DNA of 64,000 nt from Paenibacillus_D tarimensis_A. Lineage in GTDB: Bacteria; Bacillota; Bacilli; Paenibacillales; Paenibacillaceae. The notes below the pieces were generated by a model that was not told the origin of the DNA, made no database searches, and worked only from the letters and a program-made list of their open reading frames with translations. How positions within the stretch are numbered: position 1 is the stretch's first letter; every line of letters starts with the position of its first letter. The position numbers and the translations under genes are program-made. This document shows, piece after piece, positions 54,570 to 63,780 of this stretch. The DNA lies in assembly GCA_041281825.1 (NCBI GenBank), contig CP166298.1, positions 2,728,001-2,792,000 of the forward strand, in the 5' to 3' direction.

Positions 54570-54637
54570 AGCGAATATGACCTATTCATGCGAACATTGA
54601 ATGAGTTTTTGGAATGATTCTTTAGTTAAAGGATTGG

Positions 54638-55030
54638 ATGAGCCACTTAATGAAAACGAAACTATCAGTTGTATTATTGATTGCAGTTATTGTTGTCGCT
54701 ATTGCCGGTTTTTATATTTATACGATCAAAGCCTACTATCCGCCGCTGCCGGTTGAAGGGTTATCGAAGCGGGATGCCGTCGCATTATTGAATGAGGAGG
54801 AAGGAGGACTTGTAAAGCTTCACGAGGACCATCAGTATATCTGGTACGGTTATAAGGGCAATCAGTTGGACGCAAGCAAGGCTTTGATCAACGAAATGAA
54901 AATCAAACAGTGGACATACAAAGATCAAATGGGGGCGGGTTACTTTTTTGTGGACGAGGCTAAAGAAGAGCGGATCATTACAAGTCAGATGTGGACTAGT
55001 AAGTTTGTTTTATTTAAAGTGAGTTTGTAA
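54638..55030 (+). CDS. membrane-anchored small protein, 130 aa
   Basis: ATG 54638 behind AAAGGATTGG; ATG 54650 is an in-frame alternative. One N-terminal membrane helix (LSVVLLIAVIVVAIAGFYIY) and an external domain of about 95 residues with LNEEEGGLVKLHEDHQYIWYGY and a beta-rich end. No family recognised. A terminator follows. Confidence 0.68.
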   Translation: MSHLMKTKLSVVLLIAVIVVAIAGFYIYTIKAYYPPLPVEGLSKRDAVALLNEEEGGLVKLHEDHQYIWYGYKGNQLDASKALINEMKIKQWTYKDQMGAGYFFVDEAKEERIITSQMWTSKFVLFKVSL

Positions 55031-55069
55031 CGTTGGGAATGCGTTGGGCAAAACTTCACCGTTCATAAA

Positions 55070-55119
55070 ATAACGCGCCAGTTGAAACATATTGCGGTTT
55101 CGGCGCGTTTATTTTTTTG
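55070..55119 (+). terminator. rho-independent terminator
   Basis: AACGCGCC and GGCGCGTT arms, continued inward by GAAAC/GTTTC, followed by TATTTTTTT. Confidence 0.85.
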
Positions 55120-55131
55120 AGGTGATATTCA

Positions 55132-55719
55132 TTGAAAAGATCGATGCTTACGTTAATTGTATTTCTTTTTGTTTTAACAGGCTGTGCTGCTCAAGGGAAC
55201 GGGAACTCGCCGGCTGAATCCTCGCAAGACATATTGAAGGGCGGGACGATGACGACAGGTATGTCGAGCGCGGAGTCAACAGAGGGTGACTTTATTTATC
55301 GTCTGGTCACCGAGAAGGAAGCTTACCATGAAGGCGAGTCCGTAAAGCTTTATGCAGAGTTGGAATATATCGGCGATAAGAAGGAAGTGACAATTTATCA
55401 TGCGGCGTCACCGTTTTCTTTTCCGATAACAGAACATACGCGCAATTATTCGATTGCTTATATGATGAATCAGCCTTTACTTACTACTCTGCTTGCAAAA
55501 GGGGAACCGCTTCGGGAAGAGTATGCGAAGGGCGGCGGATATGGTTCACAAGATAACGAGGAGTATATAGCTTTTATTAAGAACTTTTGGGAGAACGGCT
55601 TTCCTGCAGGTTCTTATACAGTATACGGTTCTGCGGATTTTTACGTTCAACCCAACAAAGAAGGCAAAGACAAGAGGGAATACAAGCTCAAAGCGCAAGT
55701 TAATTTCGATGTGAAATAG
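55132..55719 (+). CDS. lipoprotein, 195 aa, possibly BsuPI-like
   Basis: TTG 55132 behind GAGGTGA. Lipobox LTGC near residues 15-18. After a Ser/Gly-rich spacer, the mature domain (FIYRLVTEKEAYHEGESVKLYAELEYIGDKKEVTIYHAASPFSF) is an immunoglobulin-like beta-sandwich resembling the BsuPI intracellular proteinase inhibitor fold; only the fold resemblance is suggested. Extracytoplasmic, function unknown. Confidence 0.75.
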   Translation: MKRSMLTLIVFLFVLTGCAAQGNGNSPAESSQDILKGGTMTTGMSSAESTEGDFIYRLVTEKEAYHEGESVKLYAELEYIGDKKEVTIYHAASPFSFPITEHTRNYSIAYMMNQPLLTTLLAKGEPLREEYAKGGGYGSQDNEEYIAFIKNFWENGFPAGSYTVYGSADFYVQPNKEGKDKREYKLKAQVNFDVK

Positions 55720-55874
55720 GAGTAAAAAGAAAACCGATTTCAACTGGTAAAAGATACCTGCACACAAAATTGAAAAAACTTCAATTTTTTTTGCATAATC
55801 TTTTTTAACTTGAGAAAACATATGTTTACATTGGCTACATAAGCCAATAACAATGCTAATGGAGGGATTTAGAA

Positions 55875-56105
55875 ATGGCACAAGGTCAAAGCAGATCCAG
55901 TAATCAATTAGTAGTACCGCAAGCAACCGCTGCATTGGAGCAAATGAAGTATGAGGTAGCACAAGAACTGGGAATTCAAATTCCGCAAGACGGATATTAC
56001 GGTTTTATGGCTACTCGCGATACAGGTGCAATCGGTGGTAACATCACTCGCCGTCTGGTCCAAATCGCAGAACAACAATTGGCTGGTACACAATTTCCTC
56101 GATAA
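55875..56105 (+). CDS. alpha/beta-type small acid-soluble spore protein (SASP)
   Basis: 76 aa. Typical alpha/beta SASP: NQLVVPQATAALEQMKYEVAQELGI, with the GPR protease cleavage context near E-V-A-Q-E-L-G-I, then GGNITRRLVQIAEQQLAG. These proteins coat spore DNA and protect it from UV and heat; GPR degrades them on germination. Strong AATGGAGGG before the ATG. Expression in the forespore from a sigma-G promoter is expected in 55730-55860; I could not fix the boxes. Confidence 0.95.
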   Translation: MAQGQSRSSNQLVVPQATAALEQMKYEVAQELGIQIPQDGYYGFMATRDTGAIGGNITRRLVQIAEQQLAGTQFPR

Positions 56106-56149
56106 AATTAATTGAGCTTAGCCAATTTGAAAGCCTACTTATGAAATGG

Positions 56150-56196
56150 ATAAGTCCTGAAGGAGTTTTAGCTCTTTCAGGGCTTATTGTTTTATG
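56150..56196 (+). terminator. rho-independent terminator
   Basis: ATAAGTCCTGAA and TTCAGGGCTTAT arms with extra GAG/CTC pairs, followed by TGTTTTAT. It ends the SASP gene, facing the convergent glycosylase gene. Confidence 0.8.
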
Positions 56197-56199
56197 TCT

Positions 56200-57093
56200 T
56201 CAATATAAGCTTCTCCACAAATAGAAGGTGGCGTACGATTCCCAGTTCGTCCATTCCGAGGCCAATTGCCGGATTTGGGGAATCAAAGGTTTATGCTCGC
56301 TGCCGAGAAGAAACTTGATTGCGTTGTGCAAGCCGACATCGGCAATCGGAAAAGCGTCCGGGTACCTCAAGCACCGCATCAACACATAATTAGCCGTCCA
56401 TGGCCCGATACCGCGAATGTTCACAAGCATTTTCTCCGCAGCACTGCAGTCCCCCGTTTGTATAAGCTGTTCTTTCGATAATTTCTCTTCCGCCATCAGC
56501 GTTGCAACACCGATCAGATATTCCGATTTTTTGGCTGTCATTTGCAGCGAGGTCAAATCGCTCGGCGTTAATGCGGCTACCTCCAGCGGGGTAGGGAATA
56601 TCCAATAACGCTTGCCGTTCCAATCCCGGTGCTTCCCGAACGATTCTACGAATCGCTTCTTTAATGTGTAGGCGAATGCAAGATTAATCTGCTGTCCGAT
56701 GATGCCCCAACACAGCGCTTCGAACAAGTCGGGAATACCGATATTACGCAAACCGTGAAATCGGTCCGTCACCTGATGCAGCAATGGATCGTGCCGGGCC
56801 ATCTCATAGAAAGGAGTCAGATCCGTATCCAAATCAAACCATTCCTTTATGTAACGGATCACCGCTTCAGCCGGCTCAGGGCCATGAGGCGGTTCCGGAA
56901 AGCCGAGCAGAAGCGAGCCGTCTTGTCCATCGCTAATTTCAACAAGGATATGCTCTTTTCCGGCTGGGATCAGCTTACTGATGCGGTCATGCCCGATATG
57001 GAACAAACATTCTTCGGGGGAGCGGGATAAGAATCGAAGGTTTTCTGTAAAGCTGAATGGGTGCGGTACGGGCAGTTTCATTGTGTACGTCAT
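56200..57093 (-). CDS. AlkA-like DNA-3-methyladenine glycosylase (HhH-GPD)
   Basis: 297 aa. N-terminal AlkA-N-like domain, then an HhH-GPD domain: ALCWGIIGQQINLAFAYTLK, helix-hairpin-helix in MLVNIRGIGPWTANYVLM, and the catalytic aspartate D252 in FPIADVGL. It removes alkylated bases in base-excision repair. No AdaA domain is fused. It faces the SASP gene and starts 207 bp from the divergent phosphodiesterase gene; this gap (57094-57299) shows nothing else. Confidence 0.9.
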   Translation of the reverse strand: MTYTMKLPVPHPFSFTENLRFLSRSPEECLFHIGHDRISKLIPAGKEHILVEISDGQDGSLLLGFPEPPHGPEPAEAVIRYIKEWFDLDTDLTPFYEMARHDPLLHQVTDRFHGLRNIGIPDLFEALCWGIIGQQINLAFAYTLKKRFVESFGKHRDWNGKRYWIFPTPLEVAALTPSDLTSLQMTAKKSEYLIGVATLMAEEKLSKEQLIQTGDCSAAEKMLVNIRGIGPWTANYVLMRCLRYPDAFPIADVGLHNAIKFLLGSEHKPLIPQIRQLASEWTNWESYATFYLWRSLY

Positions 57094-57299
57094 TATACCC
57101 CTGCTTTCGTTCTATTAAGGGTTGTTTAAAGATTGGACTTTCTTTAAGTGTATCATACTTCGGCTCCGGCAGACTTTTCTAATATTGCTCTTTCATTCAC
57201 GCTCTTCCGATCAGCAAGCGGATTTATTTGAATAACTTCATTGGTTACAAGAAAAACTAAACTGGAAAAAAAGCCTAAACGAACAAAGGTGGACATATT

Positions 57300-58889
57300 A
57301 TGAAGGCAAAACGCAACTTATTAGCCGTTCTAATCCTGCTATGCTTATGTGTACTTGGCATAGGGTGCAAAACCGATACCAGTGACCGGGTCGATCCGGT
57401 AAAGATGAAATCGGGCGGCATTACCGATTGGAAGGAAAAACCCGTTATCTGTTTACTTATCGATTCGATAATGGACAAGTATTTGCGTCAGGCGATTGAC
57501 GAGGGGCGTGCGCCGGCCATGGCGTTTTTGCTGAAAAACGGTCACTATTACCCGCGGGTGGTCAGCTCGTTTCCAACGATGTCCGTGACGATCGACAGCT
57601 CATTAATGACGGGAACGTATGCGGACAAGCACCATGTGCCCGGACTTATATGGTACAGCAGCAAAGAAAACCGGATGATCTATTACGGCAACGGGATGAA
57701 GGAAGCTTTAAAAATCGACCAGACGCAGGTCGCTATGGATGCCGTTTATCATTTAAATCAAGTCCAGCTTAACAAAAAAACAAAAACCATCCACGAAGAA
57801 TTAGCTGAAAAAGGGAAGGACTCGGCATCTATCAATGGAATTATATTCCGCGGCACAACGGAGCACACCTTAACGATGCCCAAATGGGTAGCTAACAGCA
57901 CAAAATTACCGCATCAATTTCAGGTCACGGGGCCGAAATGGTTATCTTATGCGACGCTTGCACAATTGGATCGGGCGAATGACCGGAATACCCGGATTTG
58001 GGATAAATTCGGCATGAACAATGCGTTCACCGCACAAGAAACCGCTTATCTGATTAAGCAAAATCAACTTCCGAGCTTTACGATCGCCTATGTTCCGGAA
58101 AATGATAATCTTCTCCACCGAAAAGGCCCTGCCGAGCTGGACGGAGTTGAAGACGCCGACAAGGCGGTGCAGGAGATGTTAGACGCGTTCGGCTCATGGG
58201 AGCAGGCGCTAAAAAGTGCGGTATGGATGGTCTTGGGCGATAGTGCGCAAAGTTACGTGTACGATAACCGGGACCAGGCTATTATTGATTTAAGGCGGCT
58301 GCTGTATCCGTACCGCATAGCGAAAATCAACCAACAGGTGGGAGCCGGCGATCAACTGGTTATTTCCTCAAATGAAAGAATGGCCTATGTTTATGCTATT
58401 GATGAGGCAGTATCGCTGCCTGATCTCATTCATTTATTGAAAAGCGAAGAGAGACTGGATATCATCGCTATGAAGGACGGGAAGTATATTCGCGTTACGG
58501 CTGGGAAGAACGATGAAATGATCTCTTTCCGTCCGGGCGGCAAATACAAGGATGAATACGGGCAGACGTGGACGATTTCCGGCGACCCTGGTCTGATGGA
58601 TCTTACGATTAAAGGCGATCGGATCCAATATGGAAAGTATCCTGACGGACTTGCAAGATTGTATGGGGCTATGCATTCTCATGAAGGAAGGTTTGTGGTG
58701 GTAACGGTGCAGCCCGGGTATGAAATCGTCGGCGAAGGTTCTCCTGCACATCCGAACGGAGGGGCACACGGATCGCTGCATGAACAGGATTCTCTGGTTC
58801 CGTTAATCGTGACCGGAACGGATACCCGGCCTGAAACATTGCGGATCGTCGATATGAAAGCTTGGATTCTAAAATTAGCGGGGAAATAA
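57300..58889 (+). CDS. lipid-anchored alkaline phosphatase family phosphodiesterase
   Basis: 529 aa. Signal peptide with lipobox LGIGC at about residues 19-23. Type I phosphodiesterase/nucleotide pyrophosphatase fold: VICLLIDSIMDKYLRQAI, FPTMSVTIDSSLMTGTYADKHHVPGLIWY (nucleophile T/S region), later AYVPENDNLLHRKGPA, LGDSAQSYV and the metal site GGAHGSLHEQDSLVPLIV. It hydrolyses phosphodiester or phosphonate bonds outside the membrane. It lacks the usual D-G-x at motif I (DSI), so the metal ligands may differ. CorA follows after 42 bp. Confidence 0.83.
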   Translation: MKAKRNLLAVLILLCLCVLGIGCKTDTSDRVDPVKMKSGGITDWKEKPVICLLIDSIMDKYLRQAIDEGRAPAMAFLLKNGHYYPRVVSSFPTMSVTIDSSLMTGTYADKHHVPGLIWYSSKENRMIYYGNGMKEALKIDQTQVAMDAVYHLNQVQLNKKTKTIHEELAEKGKDSASINGIIFRGTTEHTLTMPKWVANSTKLPHQFQVTGPKWLSYATLAQLDRANDRNTRIWDKFGMNNAFTAQETAYLIKQNQLPSFTIAYVPENDNLLHRKGPAELDGVEDADKAVQEMLDAFGSWEQALKSAVWMVLGDSAQSYVYDNRDQAIIDLRRLLYPYRIAKINQQVGAGDQLVISSNERMAYVYAIDEAVSLPDLIHLLKSEERLDIIAMKDGKYIRVTAGKNDEMISFRPGGKYKDEYGQTWTISGDPGLMDLTIKGDRIQYGKYPDGLARLYGAMHSHEGRFVVVTVQPGYEIVGEGSPAHPNGGAHGSLHEQDSLVPLIVTGTDTRPETLRIVDMKAWILKLAGK

Positions 58890-58931
58890 GGTATACTATG
58901 GTAAAACTCGTTTATAAAGGATGGATTCCAA

Positions 58932-59885
58932 TTGCTGCGTACATTTGCTGTTACCCGCGACTATAAAGTGCTCGGCGATGTTCCGGTTGAGCAGCTGCAT
59001 ACGCCGGATATCGCATGGTTCTGGGTTGATTTCGATCGCCCGACCGACGAAGAAATAAAGCTGCTCGACGAATATTTTCATTTTCATCCTCTGGCCATTG
59101 AAGATTGCATCCATTTTTTGCAGCGGCCGAAGCTGGACCACTATGATGAAGATTACCATTTTTTCGTACTTCATCGAATCAATCCCCGTGACTTGTCAGC
59201 TGAAGAAATCGATCTTTTTTTGGGCGAACGATATGTTGTCTCGTACCACAATAAAGCGGCGCCGGAAATTGAAGAGGTCATAAGCAAATTTCTGGTCCAT
59301 TCACAAGGTGCGGACAAAGGCCCGGTTTATTTGGCTTATTTCATCCTGGATAAAATCGTTGATCATTACTTTCCGGGCCTGTACCAGATTGAAGATGAGT
59401 TAAACGAATTGGATCAAAACTCCGAGGGGGTTTCGACCGGCAAATTGATGGACCAGGTATTTGATATTCGTGCCGATCTATTAAAGCTTCGAAGAACGAT
59501 ATTCCCGATGCGGGATTTGCTTTATCGGATGATTAATTCCGACCGAATCAAAGGAATCAGAACACACATCGCCTATTTTACCGATATTTACGATCATCTG
59601 CTGAAGCTGTCCGAGATGGTGGAATCGAACCGGGAAATGACCAACGATATGAGGGACAGCTATATTTCGCTCAATACCAACCGATTGAACAATATTATGA
59701 AAACGTTAACGGTGATTACAACGATCTTTATGCCGCTTACTTTTATTGCGGGAATTTATGGGATGAATTTTGATGTTATGCCCGAGCTGCATTGGAAATC
59801 CGGTTATTTTATCGTGCTGCTGCTCATGTTATTGCTAGGGAGCGGAATGTATATGTGGTTCCGAAAAAAAGGATGGTTTGAATAA
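58932..59885 (+). CDS. corA: CorA family magnesium/divalent cation transporter
   Basis: 317 aa from TTG 58932 behind AAAGGATGGATTCC. A large N-terminal cytoplasmic domain and two C-terminal membrane helices; the pore signature GMN lies at residues 277-279 (FIAGIYGMNFDVMPEL), and the protein ends in a basic FRKKGWFE. This is the second Mg2+ transport system of the window, with MgtE. Probably transcribed with or just after the phosphodiesterase gene. Confidence 0.93.
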   Translation: MLRTFAVTRDYKVLGDVPVEQLHTPDIAWFWVDFDRPTDEEIKLLDEYFHFHPLAIEDCIHFLQRPKLDHYDEDYHFFVLHRINPRDLSAEEIDLFLGERYVVSYHNKAAPEIEEVISKFLVHSQGADKGPVYLAYFILDKIVDHYFPGLYQIEDELNELDQNSEGVSTGKLMDQVFDIRADLLKLRRTIFPMRDLLYRMINSDRIKGIRTHIAYFTDIYDHLLKLSEMVESNREMTNDMRDSYISLNTNRLNNIMKTLTVITTIFMPLTFIAGIYGMNFDVMPELHWKSGYFIVLLLMLLLGSGMYMWFRKKGWFE

Positions 59886-59937
59886 CGTTAACGCTTGAAT
59901 AAGGAACCGGAAATACGGGAAATTAAAAACAAACTGC

Positions 59938-60063
59938 GAAGCGGTGAGACTTTGAGAAGCAGAGAGACTTTGAGCTCCGCTCAAAGATCCCTATGTCATG
60001 CTCAAAGATCCCTATGAAGAGGAGAGACTTTGAGCTCTGCTCAAAGATCCCTATGTAAGGAGG
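59938..60063 (+). repeat. dispersed palindromic leader repeat, double copy
   Basis: One left unit (GAGACTTTGAGAAGCA), a core CTTTGAGC-TCC-GCTCAAAG, an extra right unit ending CCTATGAAGAGG, then a second complete core CTTTGAGC-TCT-GCTCAAAG and tail TATGTAAGGAGGG, the ribosome binding site of the next gene. The inner arms TCCCT/AGGGA could pair and cover that site. Confidence 0.92.
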
Positions 60064-60068
60064 GAAAA

Positions 60069-61172
60069 ATGAAAACATTCGGGAAAATATGGGCAGCTTT
60101 ATTTCTGCTTATCTTACCATTTCATCAGTCTGTACAAGCCGTTCCGAGAAATCCGGATGAACCGGTTCGCATGATCGTCAAATCATCCCCCGATTCGGCG
60201 CTGCTATCGGAGTTGAAATTCTATTCCAGGCCAGTCTTCAATGCGATTGCAAATGGTGCGAGTCGAAAAGCGAACGGATATCCAATTTCGGATACGTATA
60301 TTGAAATTAATAATAAAATGTATGTCCTGGATCCATCCAATAATTTGTATGACATTGTCCGGTCCGAAACCGTCTATCCGACCGCCGATGTGAAGCGATT
60401 ATTGCAGGATTATGCATCCGATCTAAAATCCGCGCATTACGGGAAGATGATGACTTGGAGGGATGCAAAGCGGTCTATTCCGTTAAAGTCCGTTATTTCC
60501 GTAACCGATCTGGAAACGGGACTACAGTTTCAAGTCCAGAGAAGGGCGGGCAGTACGCATGCGGACGTTCAGCCGTTAACCAGGCGGGATACGGAAATTA
60601 TGAAACGTATTTACGATGGAAAGTGGAGCTGGAAAAGGAGAGCGGTTATCGTGAGTAAAGACGGTCAAGCAATCGCGGGATCGATGCACGGAATGCCGCA
60701 CGGCGGTGACGGCATTCCGGGCAATGGATTCAGCGGGCATTTTTGCATTCACTTTCTCGGCAGCCGTACACATGGTTCAGGAAACGTGGATCCCGATCAT
60801 CAGATCATGGTCTACAAAGCCGCAGGCCGATTGCCGTTCTATGTGAGGGAGTCTGATCCAAACCGGATTGTGGAGATCTTCTTTATCGCGATTAATCAGA
60901 AGGATCCGGAATTGATGAGCGCCCTGTTTCCAAGCCGCGATCATGAGCAGGTGGAAACAATGAGGCGGGAGATACAGCGTATTAAAGCGATTAGGCTGTT
61001 GAACGAGTTAGAAGGGTATGAAGTTCCGCCGGACGATATGCTGGCAACAGATATAACGGCCGAGGCGCTGATTTACCGCAACGGATCAAAGGAAACGAAA
61101 CGGCTCTTATTTCAGTTGAGAAGAAGTGCCGTATGGGAATCATGGAGCGTCGACCGGTTGGAGATGAAATAA
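60069..61172 (+). CDS. secreted protein with unknown central domain, 367 aa
   Basis: ATG 60069 directly after TAAGGAGGGAAAA. Signal peptide at 1-24 (AALFLLILPFHQSVQA). The central part (MMTWRDAKRSIPLKSVISVTDLETGLQFQVQRR, IYDGKWSWKRRAVIVSKDG, GNGFSGHFCIHFLGSRTHGS, VDPDHQ) has conserved H, C and D residues in an order like cell-wall peptidase or L,D-transpeptidase-like domains of Paenibacillus, but no named family is certain. The C-terminal 100 residues are helical. It is followed 18 bp later by the VanW gene, so a wall-related role is likely. Confidence 0.7.
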   Translation: MKTFGKIWAALFLLILPFHQSVQAVPRNPDEPVRMIVKSSPDSALLSELKFYSRPVFNAIANGASRKANGYPISDTYIEINNKMYVLDPSNNLYDIVRSETVYPTADVKRLLQDYASDLKSAHYGKMMTWRDAKRSIPLKSVISVTDLETGLQFQVQRRAGSTHADVQPLTRRDTEIMKRIYDGKWSWKRRAVIVSKDGQAIAGSMHGMPHGGDGIPGNGFSGHFCIHFLGSRTHGSGNVDPDHQIMVYKAAGRLPFYVRESDPNRIVEIFFIAINQKDPELMSALFPSRDHEQVETMRREIQRIKAIRLLNELEGYEVPPDDMLATDITAEALIYRNGSKETKRLLFQLRRSAVWESWSVDRLEMK

Positions 61173-61190
61173 ACGTGTGAGGTGTACGTC

Positions 61191-62123
61191 TTGAAGTTGT
61201 TATGGATTGTTGGAATATTAACACTGCTTCAACCGGCTCAAATGCCTGAGCAAACGAACGACCGTTTATCGATCGGTCTTGGCGATCAGGCTCCGGTAAT
61301 CGTCAACCGCACCGAGTATTCTTTGCCGGGCATGTCGATCATTGATCTCGATAAACTTGATCAAATCATGGACGAGATCGATAAGAAAATATCCCGGGAG
61401 CCGCGCAACGCATATATTGGCGAAAACGGCCAAATGATGTCCGAACAACCGGGACAGAAGCTGGAACGCACTAAATTTGCGGAGCAATTCTATGCCTATT
61501 ATTACGGTAACGGTCCGGCCGCCTTTGATGCTCCCCTTAGGCCGATTTACCCGAAGGTCGACCGGGAATTGCTTGCGCATATTCGAACGAAGGTCATCAG
61601 TCAATATGTAACCTATTTCAATCCCCGTAACAAAAACCGCTCGCATAACATCGGTCTTGCGGCAAAGGCGATAAACAGCCATGTGGTCTTTCCGGGAGAG
61701 ACTTTTTCGTTCAACCGGGTGGTGGGCATACGTACGAGGGATCGGGGTTATTTACAAGCGGGAGTGATTGTCAGGGGGGAATTATCGGAGGGAATCGGCG
61801 GAGGAATCTGCCAGGTTTCTTCAACGTTATTCAATGCAATTGACCGCGCGGGATTAAAAATCAAGGAGCGCTACTCCCACAGCAGAAACGTACCGTATGT
61901 CCGTCCCGGCCGTGACGCTACCGTCAGCTGGGGCGGACCGGATTTTACATTCCAGAACCAATATAATCAGCCGATTCTGATCCGCGCCAATGCGGCATAC
62001 GGCAAAATGTTCGTCTCGGTCTACTCCTCGGATGTCATTGAATACAAGCCGCGGGAAGTGCCAGGCATGACAAGAAAGCCCATTCCGGAGGAAAAATCGG
62101 TATCCGAGACCGGGTCAAGATGA
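61191..62123 (+). CDS. VanW family protein
   Basis: 310 aa from TTG 61191 behind GTGAGGTGTAC; GTG 61182 is a weaker in-frame alternative. The first 20 residues form a signal peptide. The C-terminal half is a VanW domain: NIGLAAKAINSHVVFPGETFSFNRVVG, GYLQAGVIVRGELSEGIGGGICQVSSTLFNAI and YSHSRNVPYVRPGRDATVSW. VanW proteins are extracytoplasmic and associated with cell-wall processes; resistance to glycopeptides is not implied. Operon with the preceding gene, closed by a terminator. Confidence 0.88.
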   Translation: MKLLWIVGILTLLQPAQMPEQTNDRLSIGLGDQAPVIVNRTEYSLPGMSIIDLDKLDQIMDEIDKKISREPRNAYIGENGQMMSEQPGQKLERTKFAEQFYAYYYGNGPAAFDAPLRPIYPKVDRELLAHIRTKVISQYVTYFNPRNKNRSHNIGLAAKAINSHVVFPGETFSFNRVVGIRTRDRGYLQAGVIVRGELSEGIGGGICQVSSTLFNAIDRAGLKIKERYSHSRNVPYVRPGRDATVSWGGPDFTFQNQYNQPILIRANAAYGKMFVSVYSSDVIEYKPREVPGMTRKPIPEEKSVSETGSR

Positions 62124-62129
62124 TGATTG

Positions 62130-62160
62130 GCCAGGCTGCCCTGCAGCCTGGCTTTGCTTG
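62130..62160 (+). terminator. rho-independent terminator
   Basis: GCCAGGCTG and CAGCCTGGC arms with loop CCCTG, then TTTGCTTG. It lies between the VanW and convergent clpP genes. Confidence 0.78.
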
Positions 62161-62165
62161 TGCGG

Positions 62166-62750
62166 TTACAGTGAAGTGATCACCTGATCGATGATCCCGT
62201 ATTCCAACGCTTCCTGAGCGGACATAAAATAGTCCCGGTCCATATCTTTCTCCACTTTATCCGCAGGCTGTCCGGTTCGTTCGGCCGTAACCTTCACGGA
62301 TAGTTCCCGAATGCGGAGAATCCGCTTGGCGCTGATGGCGATGTCGCTCGCCTGTCCTTGCGCGCCTCCGTGCGGCTGGTGGATCATAATTTCGCTGTTC
62401 GGCAGCGCGTATCGTTTTCCCTTTTCTCCGGCAAGCAGCAGAATGGCCGCGAAGGAAGCGGCAAATCCCGTGCAAATCGTATGCACCGGCGGTTTAATGA
62501 ACTGCATGGTGTCGAAGATTGCAAATCCGGCAGTGGTTGATCCGCCCGGACTGTTGATGTACATGGAGATCTCCTTTTCCGGATTCTCAGCCGTTAGAAA
62601 CAACAGCTGGGCGATAATGCTGTTAGCCAATTGATCGTCGATCGCTGAGCCGAGAAACACAATGCGGTCTTTCAGCAGCCGGGAATAAATATCGTATGAT
62701 CTTTCGCCGCGGCCGGATTGTTCAATGACGTAAGGAATGTAGGTGCTCAT
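62166..62750 (-). CDS. clpP: ATP-dependent Clp protease proteolytic subunit
   Basis: 194 aa from ATG 62750, behind CCGGAGG; the frame extends to 62807 without a site. Serine-protease triad: S99 in GFAASFAA, H124 in IMIHQPHGG, D173 in MDRDYFMSA. YINSPGGSTTAG forms the oxyanion strand. It assembles as tetradecameric barrels and degrades unfolded proteins delivered by ClpX or ClpC. The loop sequence (GFAAS instead of GMAAS) and the lack of neighbours suggest a second ClpP paralog; this cannot be settled here. Confidence 0.93.
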   Translation of the reverse strand: MSTYIPYVIEQSGRGERSYDIYSRLLKDRIVFLGSAIDDQLANSIIAQLLFLTAENPEKEISMYINSPGGSTTAGFAIFDTMQFIKPPVHTICTGFAASFAAILLLAGEKGKRYALPNSEIMIHQPHGGAQGQASDIAISAKRILRIRELSVKVTAERTGQPADKVEKDMDRDYFMSAQEALEYGIIDQVITSL

Positions 62751-62903
62751 TTTGGAATACCTCCGGTTTTTGTTGTATTCGTTCTGTAAACGAACCGCAA
62801 CCGTCAAAGGATACGGAGAGGAATCTTTTGTAACTCGGAGGCCCTATATTGAAACTTTTTTCGTAAATTGCGTATCTTTTATAAAGCGTTATTCGTTTAC
62901 AAT

Positions 62904-62964
62904 ATGGAGAGACTTTGAGAAGCAGAGAGACTTTGAGCTCCGCTCAAAGATCCCTATGTAAGGG
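62904..62964 (+). repeat. dispersed palindromic leader repeat
   Basis: A left unit (GAGACTTTGAGAAGCA) then the core CTTTGAGC-TCC-GCTCAAAG, tail GATCCCTATGTAAGGG. Here CCCT and AGGG can pair. The sigma-factor start lies 29 bases further down with its own GGAG, so this copy is not used directly as a ribosome binding site. Confidence 0.9.
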
Positions 62965-62992
62965 AAAAACTTTTACAGAAGGAGAATGTTCG

Positions 62993-63718
62993 ATGATCAT
63001 AGCCGATTCTGCAAAGGAAGCCGGGAGCCGGTCTGACGGCCGGAGTCTGGAGAAGCTGCAGGCTGTCGTGCACCGCTATTGCTTGTCTCTGACCGGCTCC
63101 AGTTGGGATGCCGAAGACCTCGCCCAGGACACTTGGCTGAAAGCGATAGGAACTTTAGGCGGTCGCGGACATGCAAATCCTGAAGCGCTGCTGCTCAGGA
63201 TTGCGCGGAACAAATGGATTGATGAGTCGCGGAGAAAGGCCGTCTTCATCAAGATTCTTGAGCGGGAACAGCTGCCCTTGAATAGACCGGATAACGGAAC
63301 TTTAGAAATGGAAATGGTTTTTCAAGCTTTGAATAAGCATTTGTCACCTCTGCAACAGACGGTATTTTTGCTGCGGGACGTATTCAGATACTCGATCGAG
63401 GAAGCGGCCGACATCCTTCAAACAACGAAGGGGGCGGTGAAGGCAGCGCTCCACCGGGCACGCCTTTCGCTGGAAGCCGTCCGGTACGATCTGGAGAAAG
63501 AAACACTGCCGCATCCCGATGATGAGGGTTTGAAAGCCTACCTGCACGCAATGGTGTCAGCCTACCGATTAGGGGATATTGCAACGCTTGTGGAGCTCAT
63601 GGCACAAGGTGAAATCGAGCCGGCAGCGGTAACCGGCATCGTGCAAAACAGGGTTCTCCAACAACAGAGTACGCAAAATACGCCGACCGCCCGAATGACC
63701 TTACGGATGGCAGCATAG
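62993..63718 (+). CDS. ECF-like sigma-70 family RNA polymerase sigma factor
   Basis: 241 aa from ATG 62993 with AGAAGGAGAATG upstream; the same frame further up would translate the repeat. Region 2: LSLTGSSWDAEDLAQDTWLKAI and LLRIARNKWIDESRRK; region 4: LSPLQQTVFLLRDVFRYSIEEAADILQTTKGAVKAALHRARLSL. A C-terminal extension of about 70 residues lies after region 4, which is shorter than the SnoaL-like domain of SigJ/ECF41 proteins. No anti-sigma gene is adjacent on this side. A terminator follows. Confidence 0.9.
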   Translation: MIIADSAKEAGSRSDGRSLEKLQAVVHRYCLSLTGSSWDAEDLAQDTWLKAIGTLGGRGHANPEALLLRIARNKWIDESRRKAVFIKILEREQLPLNRPDNGTLEMEMVFQALNKHLSPLQQTVFLLRDVFRYSIEEAADILQTTKGAVKAALHRARLSLEAVRYDLEKETLPHPDDEGLKAYLHAMVSAYRLGDIATLVELMAQGEIEPAAVTGIVQNRVLQQQSTQNTPTARMTLRMAA

Positions 63719-63746
63719 CAGAATATAATTGTGGTTAACAGAAAAT

Positions 63747-63780
63747 AAAGCCTGCCGGGTTATCACGGCAGGCTTTATTT
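63747..63780 (+). terminator. bidirectional terminator
   Basis: AAAGCCTGCCG and CGGCAGGCTTT arms, then TATTTT; it overlaps the end of the convergent LysR gene. Confidence 0.85.

Noticed and set aside
61191..62123. Vancomycin resistance determinant
   Set aside because: VanW domains are widespread in bacilli without vanHAX genes, none of which is present.
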